From Streptomyces sp. B93 (GTDB lineage Bacteria > Actinomycetota > Actinomycetes > Streptomycetales > Streptomycetaceae): 64,000 nt of DNA. A model generated the notes under the pieces. The model was not told the origin of the DNA. It saw only the letters and a list, made by a program, of their open reading frames with translations, and searched no databases. The DNA lies in assembly GCF_018070565.1 (NCBI RefSeq), contig NZ_JAGPXL010000021.1, positions 44,847 through 108,846 of the forward strand, in the 5' to 3' direction. The translations under genes and the position numbers were made by a program. Positions 34,348-44,069 of the stretch are shown here, piece by piece (positions within the stretch are counted from its first letter, which is position 1; every line of letters begins with the position of its first letter).

Positions 34348-37300
34348 ATGACGCGAGCCGAGCAGCCCCCGGCCCACCACCCGGCCCCCGACGACGCCCT
34401 GGTCGCTGACTCCCGCGAACGCGCGGTCCGCGCCCTGCTGCGCCGCCCGCAGCTGAGGCGGCTGTGGAGCGCACAGCTGGTGAGCGGGGTCGGCGACACC
34501 CTCGCACTGCTGGTGCTGGTCCTGCTGGCATTCCAGGCGGCCATCGCCGAGGGTTCCTTCGGAGGCGGCTACCGGGGCGTGGCGTTCGCAGTGGCGACCG
34601 TCTTCGCGGCGCGTGTGCTGGCCACGCTGCTCTTCGGCGCCGTACTCCTCGGCCCGCTCACCTCGCTCACCTCGCAGGACGGCCCGCTCGACCGGCGCTG
34701 GACCATGGTCGGCGCGGACGGTCTGCGTGCCGTGCTGCTGATCATCGCGCCGTTGTGGATCGACTGGACGCCGGACGACGCGCTGGCGTTCCTCCTGGTG
34801 ACCGCCTTCGTGACGGGGGTCGCCGAGCGGTTCTGGACGGTGTGCCGGGAGAGCGCCGCGCCCGCGCTGCTGCCCGCCCCGCCCCCGGAGGGCGCGACGG
34901 TACGGCCGCTGCCCGACCACATGGACGCGCTGCGCCGCCTGTCCCTGCGGACGACCTTCGTAGCGGTGCCGCTCGCGGGTGCCGCTCTTGTCGCCGCCGG
35001 ATTGTTCAACAATCTGCTGGGCGCCGGGATCGACTGGTTCGCCCAGCACCAGGCGGCCCTCGGGTCGTACGTCGCGGCCGGACTCTTCGCCGCGTCGCTG
35101 TCCGTGCTGACCTTCCTGGAACTGCCCGGCACGCGCACCCCCCGCGCGCGGTCCCCGCTGGAGGGCCTGCGCCGCCCGAAGACCGGTACCGGCCCGGACA
35201 AGGGCCGCACCGGCGCCGTGACGCTGCTGGTGCTGGCCGGCGCCGCCGTCGCCGGGGCGGTCGCGGCGGCCGTCGCCGTGTCCGTGCTGCACGCCAAGGA
35301 CCTGGGCGGCGGGCCGGTGCTCTTCGGCCTGCTGGTGCTGGCACTGACCGGTGGCGTCGTCGTCGGCGTCCGTACGGCGCCGAAGGTGCTGACGTCGCTG
35401 TCGCGGCGCCGTCTGCTGGCGCTGGCGATCGCCTTCACCGGCGTCGCCCTGCTGGCCGCCGGGCTGGTCCCGGACGTCACCACCGTGCTGCTGATCTTCG
35501 CGCTCGCCGGGGTCGGCGCCGGTGTCGCCGCCAACACCGGGCACACCCTCCTCGACCAGGAGGCCGAGGAGGCCCGGCGGGCCCGCACGACCGAGCACCT
35601 GCACGCGGTGGTACGGGTCGTGGTGGCGGCCAGTGCGCTCATCGCGCCCGTGGTCGCCGGGTTCATCGGCCCGCACCGCCTGGAGAGCGGCAAGTTCGTG
35701 TTCGCTCACGACGGCGCCGGTTTCACCCTGATGCTGGTCGGCGCGCTGCTGCTGCCGGTGGCCGCGCTGGTGCTGGCCAAGCTCGACGACCGCTCCGGGG
35801 TGCCGCTGCGGGAGGACCTGCGGGACGCGCTGCTCGGCGGCGACGAACCGACGACGGCGCCCGCCGGGTCCGGTTTCTTCATCGCCCTGGAGGGCGGCGA
35901 CGGCGCCGGGAAGTCCACCCAGGCCGAGGCGCTCGCCGAGTGGATCAGGGCCAAGGGCCACGAGGTCGTGCTCACGCGCGAGCCGGGCGCCACCCCCGTC
36001 GGCAAGCGGCTGCGCTCCATCCTGCTGGACGTGTCCTCGGCGGGCCTGTCGCACCGCGCGGAGGCCCTGCTGTACGCCGCGGACCGCGCCGAGCACGTCG
36101 ACACCGTCGTACGGCCCGCCCTGGAGCGCGGCGCGGTCGTCATCTCCGACCGGTACATCGACTCGTCCGTGGCCTACCAGGGCGCTGGCCGTGACCTGTC
36201 CCCGACCGAGATCGCGCGCATCTCCCGCTGGGCGACGAACGGACTGGTCCCGCACCTGACGGTGCTGCTGGACGTCTCCCCGGAGGCGGCGCGCGAGCGG
36301 TTCACCGAGGCGCCCGACCGGCTGGAGTCGGAGCCCGCCGAGTTCCACGCGCGCGTGCGGTCCGGCTTCCTGACCCTGGCCGCCGCCGACCCCGGGCGCT
36401 ACCTCGTCGTAGACGCGGCACAGGAACCCGAGGCGGTCACCACCGTCGTCCGGCACCGGCTCGACCAGATGCTGCCGCTGTCCGAGGCCGAGATCCAGGC
36501 CCGCGAGGAGGCCCGCCGAAAGGCCGAGGAAGAGGCCCGGCGCAAGGCGGAGGAAGAGGCCGCGCGGAAGGCCGAGGAGGAGCGCCTGGAGCGGGAACGC
36601 CAGGAGCAGCTCGCCCGGCTGCGCGCCGAGGAGGAGGAGCGCAAGCAGCGCGAGCTGGAGGAGGCCCAGCGCCGCGAGGCCGAACGGCAGGCGGAGGAGG
36701 CCCGGCTGCGCGCCGAGGAGGCCCGCCGCCGCGCGGAGGAGGAGCGGGCCCGTCTCCTCGCCGAGGAGCAGGCGCGCGCCGAGGAGGAGGCCCGCCGCAA
36801 GGCGGAGGAGGACCGTCGCCGTCAGCAGGCCGAGGAGGAGGCCCGGCTGCGTGCCGAGGCCGAGGCGCGGCGACTGGAGAAGCAGCGCCAGGCCGAGGAG
36901 GCGCTGCTGCGGGCCGAGGAGGCACGCCGGGCGGCGGAGCAGGCGGCGGCCGTCGCCGCGGCCGGGCCCCGGCAGCCGACGCCGCCCGCGGTGCCGCCGG
37001 AGGCCGTGACGGAACCGACGCCGGTCATCCGGGCGGCGGACACCGCGCCGCCCGCCGGGGGCCGCGGTTCCGACGCCGAGGTGACCGCCGAGCTGCCGCA
37101 GCCGGGGGCACCCTCGGGTGCGGCGGACGAGACGGCCGTACTGCCGCAGGTGCCGTCGGGTGCCGCCGACGAGACGGCGGTGCTGCCGCAGGTGCCGTCG
37201 GGTGCGGCGGACGAGACCGCCGTACTGCCTCCGGTGCGGGAGGAGGACCCCGCCGACCGGGTGCCGTCGGACTACTTCCGCAAGCCGGAGGTGGAACCGG

Positions 37301-37497
37301 AGCGAGCCGAGGACCGTACGCGCGAGCTGCCGCAGGTCGACCCCGAGGGGGCCCCGCGTCGGCGCGCCCGCTCCGACTGGGCCGAGGAGACCCCGCTCGA
37401 CGACCTGCCGAGCCTGGCGGACGAACTGCTGGGTTCGTACGAGGACGAGGACCGTGAGGACCGTGAGAACGGGGGCGGGCGGGGACGTCGGCGCTGA
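34348..37497 (+). CDS. tmk: Membrane transporter-like domain fused to thymidylate kinase and a coiled-coil tail
   Basis: A 1049-residue fusion. Residues about 30-490 have some 12 hydrophobic helices of major-facilitator type (LWSAQLVSGVGDTLALLVLV). Residues about 508-705 are thymidylate kinase, which makes dTDP from dTMP, with P-loop EGGDGAGKST (about 513-522), the DRYIDSSVAYQG motif and LTREPG. Residues about 713-868 are a highly charged Glu/Arg/Ala coiled coil of EEARRKAEEE units. A Pro/Ala linker then holds three copies of a unit like SGAADETAVLP. TAGGCT ends 6 bases before the ATG, so the message may be leaderless. holB follows, linking it to DNA replication. Confidence 0.93.
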   Translation: MTRAEQPPAHHPAPDDALVADSRERAVRALLRRPQLRRLWSAQLVSGVGDTLALLVLVLLAFQAAIAEGSFGGGYRGVAFAVATVFAARVLATLLFGAVLLGPLTSLTSQDGPLDRRWTMVGADGLRAVLLIIAPLWIDWTPDDALAFLLVTAFVTGVAERFWTVCRESAAPALLPAPPPEGATVRPLPDHMDALRRLSLRTTFVAVPLAGAALVAAGLFNNLLGAGIDWFAQHQAALGSYVAAGLFAASLSVLTFLELPGTRTPRARSPLEGLRRPKTGTGPDKGRTGAVTLLVLAGAAVAGAVAAAVAVSVLHAKDLGGGPVLFGLLVLALTGGVVVGVRTAPKVLTSLSRRRLLALAIAFTGVALLAAGLVPDVTTVLLIFALAGVGAGVAANTGHTLLDQEAEEARRARTTEHLHAVVRVVVAASALIAPVVAGFIGPHRLESGKFVFAHDGAGFTLMLVGALLLPVAALVLAKLDDRSGVPLREDLRDALLGGDEPTTAPAGSGFFIALEGGDGAGKSTQAEALAEWIRAKGHEVVLTREPGATPVGKRLRSILLDVSSAGLSHRAEALLYAADRAEHVDTVVRPALERGAVVISDRYIDSSVAYQGAGRDLSPTEIARISRWATNGLVPHLTVLLDVSPEAARERFTEAPDRLESEPAEFHARVRSGFLTLAAADPGRYLVVDAAQEPEAVTTVVRHRLDQMLPLSEAEIQAREEARRKAEEEARRKAEEEAARKAEEERLERERQEQLARLRAEEEERKQRELEEAQRREAERQAEEARLRAEEARRRAEEERARLLAEEQARAEEEARRKAEEDRRRQQAEEEARLRAEAEARRLEKQRQAEEALLRAEEARRAAEQAAAVAAAGPRQPTPPAVPPEAVTEPTPVIRAADTAPPAGGRGSDAEVTAELPQPGAPSGAADETAVLPQVPSGAADETAVLPQVPSGAADETAVLPPVREEDPADRVPSDYFRKPEVEPERAEDRTRELPQVDPEGAPRRRARSDWAEETPLDDLPSLADELLGSYEDEDREDRENGGGRGRRR

Positions 37498-37631
37498 GGC
37501 ACCGAAGTCCACGGGCGGTGCGGGTCGGCCGCGTTGTCAGTGGCCGCCCGCACAATGGAGATCCGCGGATGCCCGTGGGCGTGTGGGCATGCGAGCGTGT
37601 GAGCGTGTGGGACGGAAAGGCGGCGTGACCC

Positions 37632-38837
37632 ATGACCGTGTGGGACGACCTGGTGGGCCAGGAGAAGGTGTCCGAGCAGCTCGCTGCCGCCGCCCGTGAC
37701 GCCGACGCCCTGGTCACCGCGGCCGCCGCGGACGAGCCCCTGCCCGAGACGTCGAAGATGACGCACGCCTGGCTGTTCACCGGCCCGCCCGGAGCGGGCC
37801 GTACACAGACGGCGCGGGCCTTCGCCGCCGCGCTCCAGTGCGTCAGCCCCGACCGCGCCCTGGGCGGCGCCCCCGGCTGCGGCTTCTGCGACGGCTGCCA
37901 CACCGCCCTGGTGGGGACGCACGCCGACGTCACCACGGTCGCGGCGGTCGGCACCCAGATCCTCGCGGACGACATGCGCGACACCGTCCGCAAGTCGTTC
38001 ACGTCCCCGGCGACCGGCCGCTGGCAGGTCATCCTCGTCGAGGACGCCGAGCGGCTGAACGAGAAGTCGGCCAACGCCGTCCTCAAGGCCGTGGAGGAGC
38101 CCGCGCCGCGCACGGTCTGGCTGCTGTGCGCGCCCTCCCTGGAGGACGTGCTGCCCACGATCCGCTCCCGCTGCCGCCACCTGAACCTGCGGACGCCCGC
38201 GGTGGACGCCGTCGCCGACATGCTCGTACGCCGGGAGGGCATCGAACCGGAGGTCGCCGCCGCGGCCGCCCGGGCCACCCAGGGCCATGTCGACCGGGCG
38301 CGTCGTCTGGCCACCGACCCGGCCGCGCGAGAGCGCCGGGCCGCCGTGCTGAAGCTGCCGCTGCGGGTCGACGACATCGGCGGCTGTCTCAAGGCCGCGC
38401 AGGAGCTGGTCGACGCGGCGGCGGAGGACGCCAAGCAGCTCGCGGAGGAGATGGACAGCAAGGAGACCGAGGAGCTGAAGGCGGCCCTCGGCGCGGCACA
38501 GGGCGGTCGGCTGCCGCGTGGCACGGCGGGCGTGGTGAAGGAGCTGGAGGACAAGCAGAAGCGCCGCCGCACGCGGACCCAGCGCGACAGCCTCGACCTC
38601 GCCCTGACCGACCTCACGGCCTTCTACCGCGATGTCCTCGCCCTCCAGCTCGGCTCCCGTATCGCGCTCGCCAACACGGACGCCGAGGACGCCCTGGAGC
38701 GGCTGGCCCGCGGCAGCTCGCCCGAGTCGACGCTGCGCCGGATAGAGGCGATCGCGGCCTGCCGTGACGCGCTCGACCGCAACGTGGCCCCGCTGCTGGC
38801 GGTGGAGGCGATGACGATGGCGCTGAGAGCGGGCTGA
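37632..38837 (+). CDS. holB: DNA polymerase III delta' subunit
   Basis: A 401-residue clamp-loader subunit. It has an N-terminal AAA+ domain with a modified P-loop GPPGAGRTQ, a zinc Cys set (GCGFCDGCH preceded by Cys in LQCVSP), VEDAERLNEKSANAVLKAVEEP as Walker B/sensor region and the SRC motif IRSRCRHL. The Arg in place of the P-loop Lys is compatible with the structural role of delta'. CACAAT at 37551-37556 may be its -10 box, giving a leader of about 70 bases. It follows tmk on the same strand, the usual tmk-holB pairing. Confidence 0.92.
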   Translation: MTVWDDLVGQEKVSEQLAAAARDADALVTAAAADEPLPETSKMTHAWLFTGPPGAGRTQTARAFAAALQCVSPDRALGGAPGCGFCDGCHTALVGTHADVTTVAAVGTQILADDMRDTVRKSFTSPATGRWQVILVEDAERLNEKSANAVLKAVEEPAPRTVWLLCAPSLEDVLPTIRSRCRHLNLRTPAVDAVADMLVRREGIEPEVAAAAARATQGHVDRARRLATDPAARERRAAVLKLPLRVDDIGGCLKAAQELVDAAAEDAKQLAEEMDSKETEELKAALGAAQGGRLPRGTAGVVKELEDKQKRRRTRTQRDSLDLALTDLTAFYRDVLALQLGSRIALANTDAEDALERLARGSSPESTLRRIEAIAACRDALDRNVAPLLAVEAMTMALRAG

Positions 38838-38940
38838 GGCGGGGTTTGAGGCGTCGCCTCAGCTGACACGACTGTCACCCGTACGGGCAATTCTGTGCAC
38901 TCAGGGCGTTCATGTCGTCGCGCACAGTTACGCTCGCTGG

Positions 38941-40554
38941 ATGTACCACACAAGGCGCCTCCACCGCAGGTCCAGGTTCCGTGCGGGAGCCACGCTGCTC
39001 GCCGCCGCCGCGTTGCTCGTCTCCGCCTGCTCCACGGGGAGCGCGACGGGCGCCGCGAGATCCTCGGCGGCCCAGGCCGCGGAGCCCGGGGACGAGGCGG
39101 CGGTGCTGGCCGCGCTGCCGAAGGCCACCCCGTCCGCGCTCGCCCCGTACTACGGGCAGAAGCTGAACTGGCGCAACTGCGGTGTCCCCGGCTTCGAGTG
39201 CACCACCCTGCGGGCGCCGCTCGACTACGACGACCCGGAGCGGGGCGACGTCCGGCTGGCGGTCGCCCGCGCGAAGGCCACCGGCCCGGGCAAGAAGCTG
39301 GGCTCGCTGCTGGTGAACCCGGGCGGGCCGGGCGGCTCGGCGGTGGGGTACCTCCAGTCGTACGCGGCCGTGGGTTACCCGGCCCCGGTGCGCGCCCGGT
39401 ACGACATGGTGGCGATCGACCCGCGCGGCGTCGCCCGCAGCGAGCCCGTGGTGTGCCTCGACGGCGCGGACATGGACACGTACACGCAGACGGACACCAC
39501 GCCCGACGACGACCGGGAGGCCGACGCGCTGGTCGACTCGTACAAGAAGTTCGCCGAGGCCTGCGGTGCCAACGCGACCCGCCTGCTGCGGCACGTCTCC
39601 ACGGAGGAGGCGGCGCGCGACATGGACGTCCTGCGGGCGGCGCTGGGTGACGAACGGCTGACGTACGTGGGGGCGTCGTACGGGACGTTCCTCGGCGCGA
39701 CGTACGCGGGCCTCTTCCCGGACCGGGTGGGGCGGCTGGTCCTGGACGGGGCGATGGACCCCTCCCTCCCCGCCCGCCAGCTGAACCTCGACCAGACGGC
39801 GGGCTTCGAGACCTCGTTCACGGCGTTCGCGAAGGACTGCGTACGGCAGCCGGACTGCCCGCTCGGCGGACCGGGTACGCCGCCGGAGGAGGTCGGCCGG
39901 AACCTGAAGGCGTTCTTCGACAAGCTCGACGCCCGGCCCATCCCGACCGGCGACGCCGACGGCCGCAGGCTCGGCGAGGCGCTCGCCACGACCGGCGTGA
40001 TCGCGGCGATGTACGACCAGGCGGCCTGGCCGCAGCTGCGGGAGGCGCTGTCGGCGGCGATGCGGGAGAACGACGGCGCGGGCCTGCTCGTCCTCTCCGA
40101 CAGCTACTACGAGCGTGAGGCCGACGGCACCTACTCCAACCTGATGTCCGCCAACGCGGCCGTGAACTGCCTGGACCTCCCGCCCGCCTTCGACTCCCCG
40201 GAACAGGTGCGCGAGGCGCTCCCGTCCTTCGAGAAGGCGTCCCCGGTCTTCGGCGAAGGCCTCGCCTGGGCCTCCCTGAACTGCGCGTACTGGCCGGTGG
40301 CCGCCACGGGCGAGCCGCACCGCATCGAGGCGAAGGGCGCCGCACCGATCGTCGTCGTCGGCACCACCCGCGACCCGGCGACCCCGTACCGCTGGTCCCA
40401 GGCCCTCGCCCGCCAGCTCTCCTCGGCCCGTCTCCTCACCTTCGACGGGGACGGCCACACCGCCTACGGCCGCGGCAGCGACTGCATCGACTCCGCGATC
40501 AACACCTACCTCCTGCGCGGAACCCCGCCCGCCGAGGGGAAACGCTGCTCCTGA
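38941..40554 (+). CDS. Secreted tripeptidyl-aminopeptidase-like lipoprotein (Slp type)
   Basis: A 537-residue extracellular alpha/beta-hydrolase of peptidase family S33. It has a signal peptide with lipobox LVSAC (about residues 26-30), the oxyanion motif NPGGPGGSA, DPRGVARSE, nucleophile Ser246 in GASYGTF, and the C-terminal TAP-like region with an Asp in TTRDPATP and catalytic His506 in DGHTAYG. It should remove tripeptides from peptide N termini outside the cell, as SlpD/SlpE do in Streptomyces. TACGCT (38929-38934) ends 6 bases before ATG 38941, so it is probably leaderless. It is terminated by the hairpin at 40573-40601. Confidence 0.9.
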   Translation: MYHTRRLHRRSRFRAGATLLAAAALLVSACSTGSATGAARSSAAQAAEPGDEAAVLAALPKATPSALAPYYGQKLNWRNCGVPGFECTTLRAPLDYDDPERGDVRLAVARAKATGPGKKLGSLLVNPGGPGGSAVGYLQSYAAVGYPAPVRARYDMVAIDPRGVARSEPVVCLDGADMDTYTQTDTTPDDDREADALVDSYKKFAEACGANATRLLRHVSTEEAARDMDVLRAALGDERLTYVGASYGTFLGATYAGLFPDRVGRLVLDGAMDPSLPARQLNLDQTAGFETSFTAFAKDCVRQPDCPLGGPGTPPEEVGRNLKAFFDKLDARPIPTGDADGRRLGEALATTGVIAAMYDQAAWPQLREALSAAMRENDGAGLLVLSDSYYEREADGTYSNLMSANAAVNCLDLPPAFDSPEQVREALPSFEKASPVFGEGLAWASLNCAYWPVAATGEPHRIEAKGAAPIVVVGTTRDPATPYRWSQALARQLSSARLLTFDGDGHTAYGRGSDCIDSAINTYLLRGTPPAEGKRCS

Positions 40555-40572
40555 CCCCCGCCTCCGCAACAC

Positions 40573-40601
40573 CTCCGCACCGGCTCCGGGCCGGTGCGGA
40601 G
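40573..40601 (+). terminator. Terminator after the peptidase gene
   Basis: Perfect 12-bp arms CTCCGCACCGGC and GCCGGTGCGGAG with a 5-base loop, 18 bases after the stop. Confidence 0.85.
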
Positions 40602-40662
40602 CACCCCCGGAAACTGTGTAGACTTACCGACGTTGCCGATCGCACCATAGTGTCGGCAGCAC

Positions 40663-40739
40663 GCCGCCTTAGCTCAGATGGCCAGAGCAACGCACTCGTA
40701 ATGCGTAGGTCTCGGGTTCGAATCCCGAAGGCGGCTCCA
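40663..40739 (+). tRNA. tRNA-Thr (anticodon CGT)
   Basis: The acceptor stem GCCGCCT pairs with AGGCGGC. The D-arm is AGCTCAGATGGCCAGAGC. The anticodon stem-loop ACGCA-CTCGTAA-TGCGT gives anticodon CGT, reading ACG. The T-arm is CGGGTTCGAATCCCG. CCA is encoded at 40737-40739. It is followed directly by a T-rich terminator. No integrated element is seen attached to this tRNA. Confidence 0.97.
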
Positions 40740-40742
40740 CGG

Positions 40743-40777
40743 AAACCGCAGGTCAGAGTCATGACCTGCGGTTTTTT
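40743..40777 (+). terminator. Rho-independent terminator of the tRNA gene
   Basis: Perfect 13-bp arms AAACCGCAGGTCA and TGACCTGCGGTTT with a 6-base loop and a run of six T, the most classical terminator in the window. Confidence 0.95.
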
Positions 40778-40792
40778 GTTGTGCCGTGGTGG

Positions 40793-43162
40793 CTACTCCG
40801 TGCGCAGTGCCGTGGCCGTGCGGGACTTGGCTGCCCAGCCCGAGGGGAGGAGGGCGCCGAGCAGGGCGATGGTGATGCCGGTCAGGGTCAGGAGGGTCAG
40901 TTGGGGGGCGTCGTAGACGTCGAGGACGGACGGGGGCAGGTTGGTGCCCGCCGCGTGACCCATGACCGGGAGGACGAGGCCGTGCAGTGCGTGGCCGGCG
41001 GGGACGCCGATCAGGCCGCCGAGGAGGCCGATGGTGGCCACCGAGGAGAGGACGAGGGTCACCGTCTGGCGGGGTGACATGCCGAGGGCCTTGCAGACGC
41101 CGAGGTCGTGGACGCGCTCGCGGGTGTCCAGGACGACCGAGTTGAGGACCCCGAGGCCCGCCACCGAGACCAGCATGAGGGTGAGCAGGACCGCGATCGC
41201 GTCCAGGAGGAGGATCATGTTCTCCCCTTCCGAGGGGGCGTTGGCCATGACGTCGCCGCCCAGGGGGCGTACGGTCGCGGCGAGTTCGGTCGCGTAGGTG
41301 GTGGGGGTGACGTCCGGTTTCACCTCGATGTGGAAGACCTGGGGGCTGGTCGCGGTGAAGCTGGTGAGGTCCGTGTGGAGGGACAGGCCGTCGTTGGAGG
41401 TGTCGAAGGCCTCGCCGACGATGTGCAGGGTGCGGGTTTCGCTGCCGAGGGTCACGCGGACCGTGTCGCCGATCCTGGTGCCGGTCCGTTGCAGGAAGCG
41501 GGTGGGTACGACGGCCTGGCCCGCGTCGGTGAGCCAGTGGCCGGAGATCATCTCGTAGCTGCCGGGGCCGGAGTCTCCCTGGTAGAGGGTTGTCCGGACC
41601 GACTTGGGGAGTCCGGCCACGGTGGCGTCGGCCTGGGCCAGGCCGTAGTAGGACGCGGTTGCGGGGTGTGCCTCGATGGCGGCGCGCACCTGCGCCGGGT
41701 CGGTGGGCGGGGCCTGGGTCTTAGGGGGGTTGGCTCCGGGGCCGTTGGCGGATGGGCCGCCGACGACGGCGGTGACCGGGGCGCGTTCCTCCGGGTCCGC
41801 GGCGCGGCCGACCGCGTTCAGGGACGAGGTCAGTCCGACCGCGAAGGTCGCCGTGATCGTGCCGAAGGCCACCGCGAGCAGCATGGCGGTCGTGCGGACC
41901 GGATGCGCGAAGGGACTCGCGAGGCCGTAGGACACCGCCCTCGGGAGGGGCAGTCGGCCGAAGGCGCGGTGCGCCCACTGGCCGCGTCCCGTGCGCGGTG
42001 CCCGGCCGACCGCGAGGGACTCGACCGTGCGCAGCCGGCCGGCCCGTAGCGCGGGGACCAGCGCCGCGACGCCGACGACCAGCAGGGCGGCGGCCGGTAC
42101 GACGAGGTCCACCCACCAGGCCACCGACAGGGAGACACCGCCGTACACCCGTCCGGTGTCCGCCAGCAGCGGGGCGGCCAGCAGGTTGCCCAGTCCGACG
42201 CCGAGGGCGATCCCGGCGCCGGCCGGGATCAGCGCCTGGGCCATGTAGGCGCGTACGACCTCGCGCGGGGTGAAGCCGATGGCCTTGAGGACGCCGATCC
42301 GGCGCAGGCTGGTGCCGACCGCGCCGCTGACCACGCTGCTGACGATGATCACCGACATGACGATGCCGAGCACGCCGAAGGCCACCATGAACGGGATGGT
42401 CGCCGCCGCGCCCTGATCGGCGGCGCGCTTGGTGTCCAGGTAGGACTGGGTGCCCAGCAGGGCCCCGGACGGTACGGCGGCGGCGAGCGCCCTGCGGTCG
42501 GCGGCGAGCTGGCCGCCGGTCGCCGCGGAGTCGAAGCGGTAGAGCATCTGGCTCGTCACGGGGCTGTCGGACCGGGCGGCCAGGGCGACGGCCTGGTCGG
42601 GGGTCGTCCAGGCGTCGGCGGTCTCGCTGGCCGACGCCGCGAAGCCGACGATCTTCAGGGCCGGGCTGCCGTCGGTGTCCGAGACGCTCAGTTCCGAGCC
42701 GATGTCGAGAGCGGGGCCCTCGAACGACGCGGACAGGACGATCTCTCCCGTCTGCTCCGCCCACCGGCCGGATCTCAGGTCCAGGTCGTCCACGTCGCCG
42801 TGCGGGTCGGACCGACCGACCACGCTCAGCTTCGGCAGGTGTCCGCCGTACGCGTCCACCGGGCTGAGGGCGGTCGACGGATACGGGCCCGCGCTCGCGG
42901 TGACGCCGTCCAGCCGCCCGGTGTCCTCCAGTTGCGCGGTGCTCACCTTGGCCGGGTCGAACTGCGCGGTGAGGTGCGCGCCGTGCTGCCGTGCGAAGGC
43001 GTGGTCGAAGGGGGCGTTCGTGGCGACGATGAGCGATCCGGCCACGACGGCGGCGGCGACGGCCATCATCGTGGCCACGGCGATCACCACCGTCTGCACC
43101 CGGCGGCGGCCCACCCCGGAGCGGACGACCCGGCCGAGCGCGCCGGTGCCGAGCGGGCTCAT
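40793..43162 (-). CDS. ABC transporter permease, MacB/FtsX type
   Basis: A 789-residue permease with one N-terminal membrane helix, an extracellular domain of about 210 residues, three helices (FtsX domain 1), a fourth helix with a second extracellular domain, and three final helices (FtsX domain 2). Such duplicated FtsX permeases export lipids, peptides or antibiotics, or perform mechanotransmission. Its ATG overlaps the stop of the upstream ATPase gene by 4 bases. The adjacent divergent two-component genes suggest regulated expression, as in antibiotic-resistance BceAB-like units. The substrate is unknown. Confidence 0.9.
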   Translation of the reverse strand: MSPLGTGALGRVVRSGVGRRRVQTVVIAVATMMAVAAAVVAGSLIVATNAPFDHAFARQHGAHLTAQFDPAKVSTAQLEDTGRLDGVTASAGPYPSTALSPVDAYGGHLPKLSVVGRSDPHGDVDDLDLRSGRWAEQTGEIVLSASFEGPALDIGSELSVSDTDGSPALKIVGFAASASETADAWTTPDQAVALAARSDSPVTSQMLYRFDSAATGGQLAADRRALAAAVPSGALLGTQSYLDTKRAADQGAAATIPFMVAFGVLGIVMSVIIVSSVVSGAVGTSLRRIGVLKAIGFTPREVVRAYMAQALIPAGAGIALGVGLGNLLAAPLLADTGRVYGGVSLSVAWWVDLVVPAAALLVVGVAALVPALRAGRLRTVESLAVGRAPRTGRGQWAHRAFGRLPLPRAVSYGLASPFAHPVRTTAMLLAVAFGTITATFAVGLTSSLNAVGRAADPEERAPVTAVVGGPSANGPGANPPKTQAPPTDPAQVRAAIEAHPATASYYGLAQADATVAGLPKSVRTTLYQGDSGPGSYEMISGHWLTDAGQAVVPTRFLQRTGTRIGDTVRVTLGSETRTLHIVGEAFDTSNDGLSLHTDLTSFTATSPQVFHIEVKPDVTPTTYATELAATVRPLGGDVMANAPSEGENMILLLDAIAVLLTLMLVSVAGLGVLNSVVLDTRERVHDLGVCKALGMSPRQTVTLVLSSVATIGLLGGLIGVPAGHALHGLVLPVMGHAAGTNLPPSVLDVYDAPQLTLLTLTGITIALLGALLPSGWAAKSRTATALRTE

Positions 43163-43851
43163 CGGACGGCCTCCGCACGCGAGTCGAGGGCGACCCGGCC
43201 GTCCACCAGCCGAACGGTCCGGCTCGCGCACGCCTCCGCCAGCGCCATGTCGTGCGTGACCAGCACCAGGGTCTGCCCACCGCGGTGCAGCTCCACCAGC
43301 AGTTCCCGTACGTCGTGGCCCGAGGCGGTGTCGAGCGCGCCGGTCGGCTCGTCGGCGAGCAGCAGCGCGGGCCGGTTGACCAGCGCCCGGGCGACCGCGA
43401 CGCGTTGGCGTTCACCACCCGACAAGCGGCCGGGGTGGGCGCGGGCGTGTCGGGCGATGCCCAGCAGTTCCATGAGTTCGTCGGCGCGGGCCGCCGCCTT
43501 GCGCCGGGAGGTCCCGGTCAGCTGGGCGGGGAGCTGGATGTTGTCGGCGACGGTGAGGTCGTCGAGCAGGTTGAAGAACTGGAAGACGATGCCGATCCGT
43601 TCGCGGCGGAACCGGGCCAGCGCGTGCTCGCCCAGTTCGTCGATCCGTTGCCCGGCCACAGTCACCTCGCCCTCGGTCGGCTTGTCCAGGCCCGCGACGA
43701 GGTTCAGCAGTGTGGACTTGCCGCTGCCGGAGGGGCCGGTGACGGCCAGTGCCTCGCCCTGGGTGACGGTGAGGTTCAGTGGGCCGAGCGCGGGCGCACC
43801 GGCGCTGTCGTAGCGTTTCGCCACGTTCGTCAGTTCGATCACATGCGTCAT
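43159..43851 (-). CDS. ABC transporter ATPase, LolD/MacB type
   Basis: A 230-residue nucleotide-binding subunit for the FtsX permease: Walker A GPSGSGKST (about residues 38-46), Q-loop FQFFNLLDDLT, signature LSGGERQRVAVARAL, Walker B LLLADEPTGALD and switch His in LVTHDM. ATG 43851 (MTHVIELTNVAKRY) is the normal family start; the longer upstream frame is Pro/Arg-rich and non-coding in character. First gene of the two-gene exporter operon. Confidence 0.93.
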   Translation of the reverse strand: MTHVIELTNVAKRYDSAGAPALGPLNLTVTQGEALAVTGPSGSGKSTLLNLVAGLDKPTEGEVTVAGQRIDELGEHALARFRRERIGIVFQFFNLLDDLTVADNIQLPAQLTGTSRRKAAARADELMELLGIARHARAHPGRLSGGERQRVAVARALVNRPALLLADEPTGALDTASGHDVRELLVELHRGGQTLVLVTHDMALAEACASRTVRLVDGRVALDSRAEAVR

Positions 43852-44069
43852 GGGTGGGGTCCGTCCTCGCGGTTGGGGAGACGTCGGTGCCCGGGCCCAG
43901 CGAACGTAGGGGCGTGGCCTCGTGGGGCGCGTCGGCCGCGGCACCGAATCGCGGCCCTCCCGGCGAAGGATTCGCCTCCGGCGTCATCCCTGCGAAGTAC
44001 GTCTGAGGGTCGGCGCTTCGGCCGCGCAGGCGGACGCGGGGGCACGTCGGCGCACCGCACAATGAGCCG

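Noticed and set aside
31145..37512. Two open frames over 1100 residues antisense to topA and tmk
   Set aside because: Both are complements of strongly biased coding sequence, with Leu/Gly/Arg repeats produced by mirrored codons.
40663..40777. tRNA-Thr as an integration site for a mobile element
   Set aside because: No integrase and no repeated tRNA 3' end was found downstream; an ABC permease gene follows directly.
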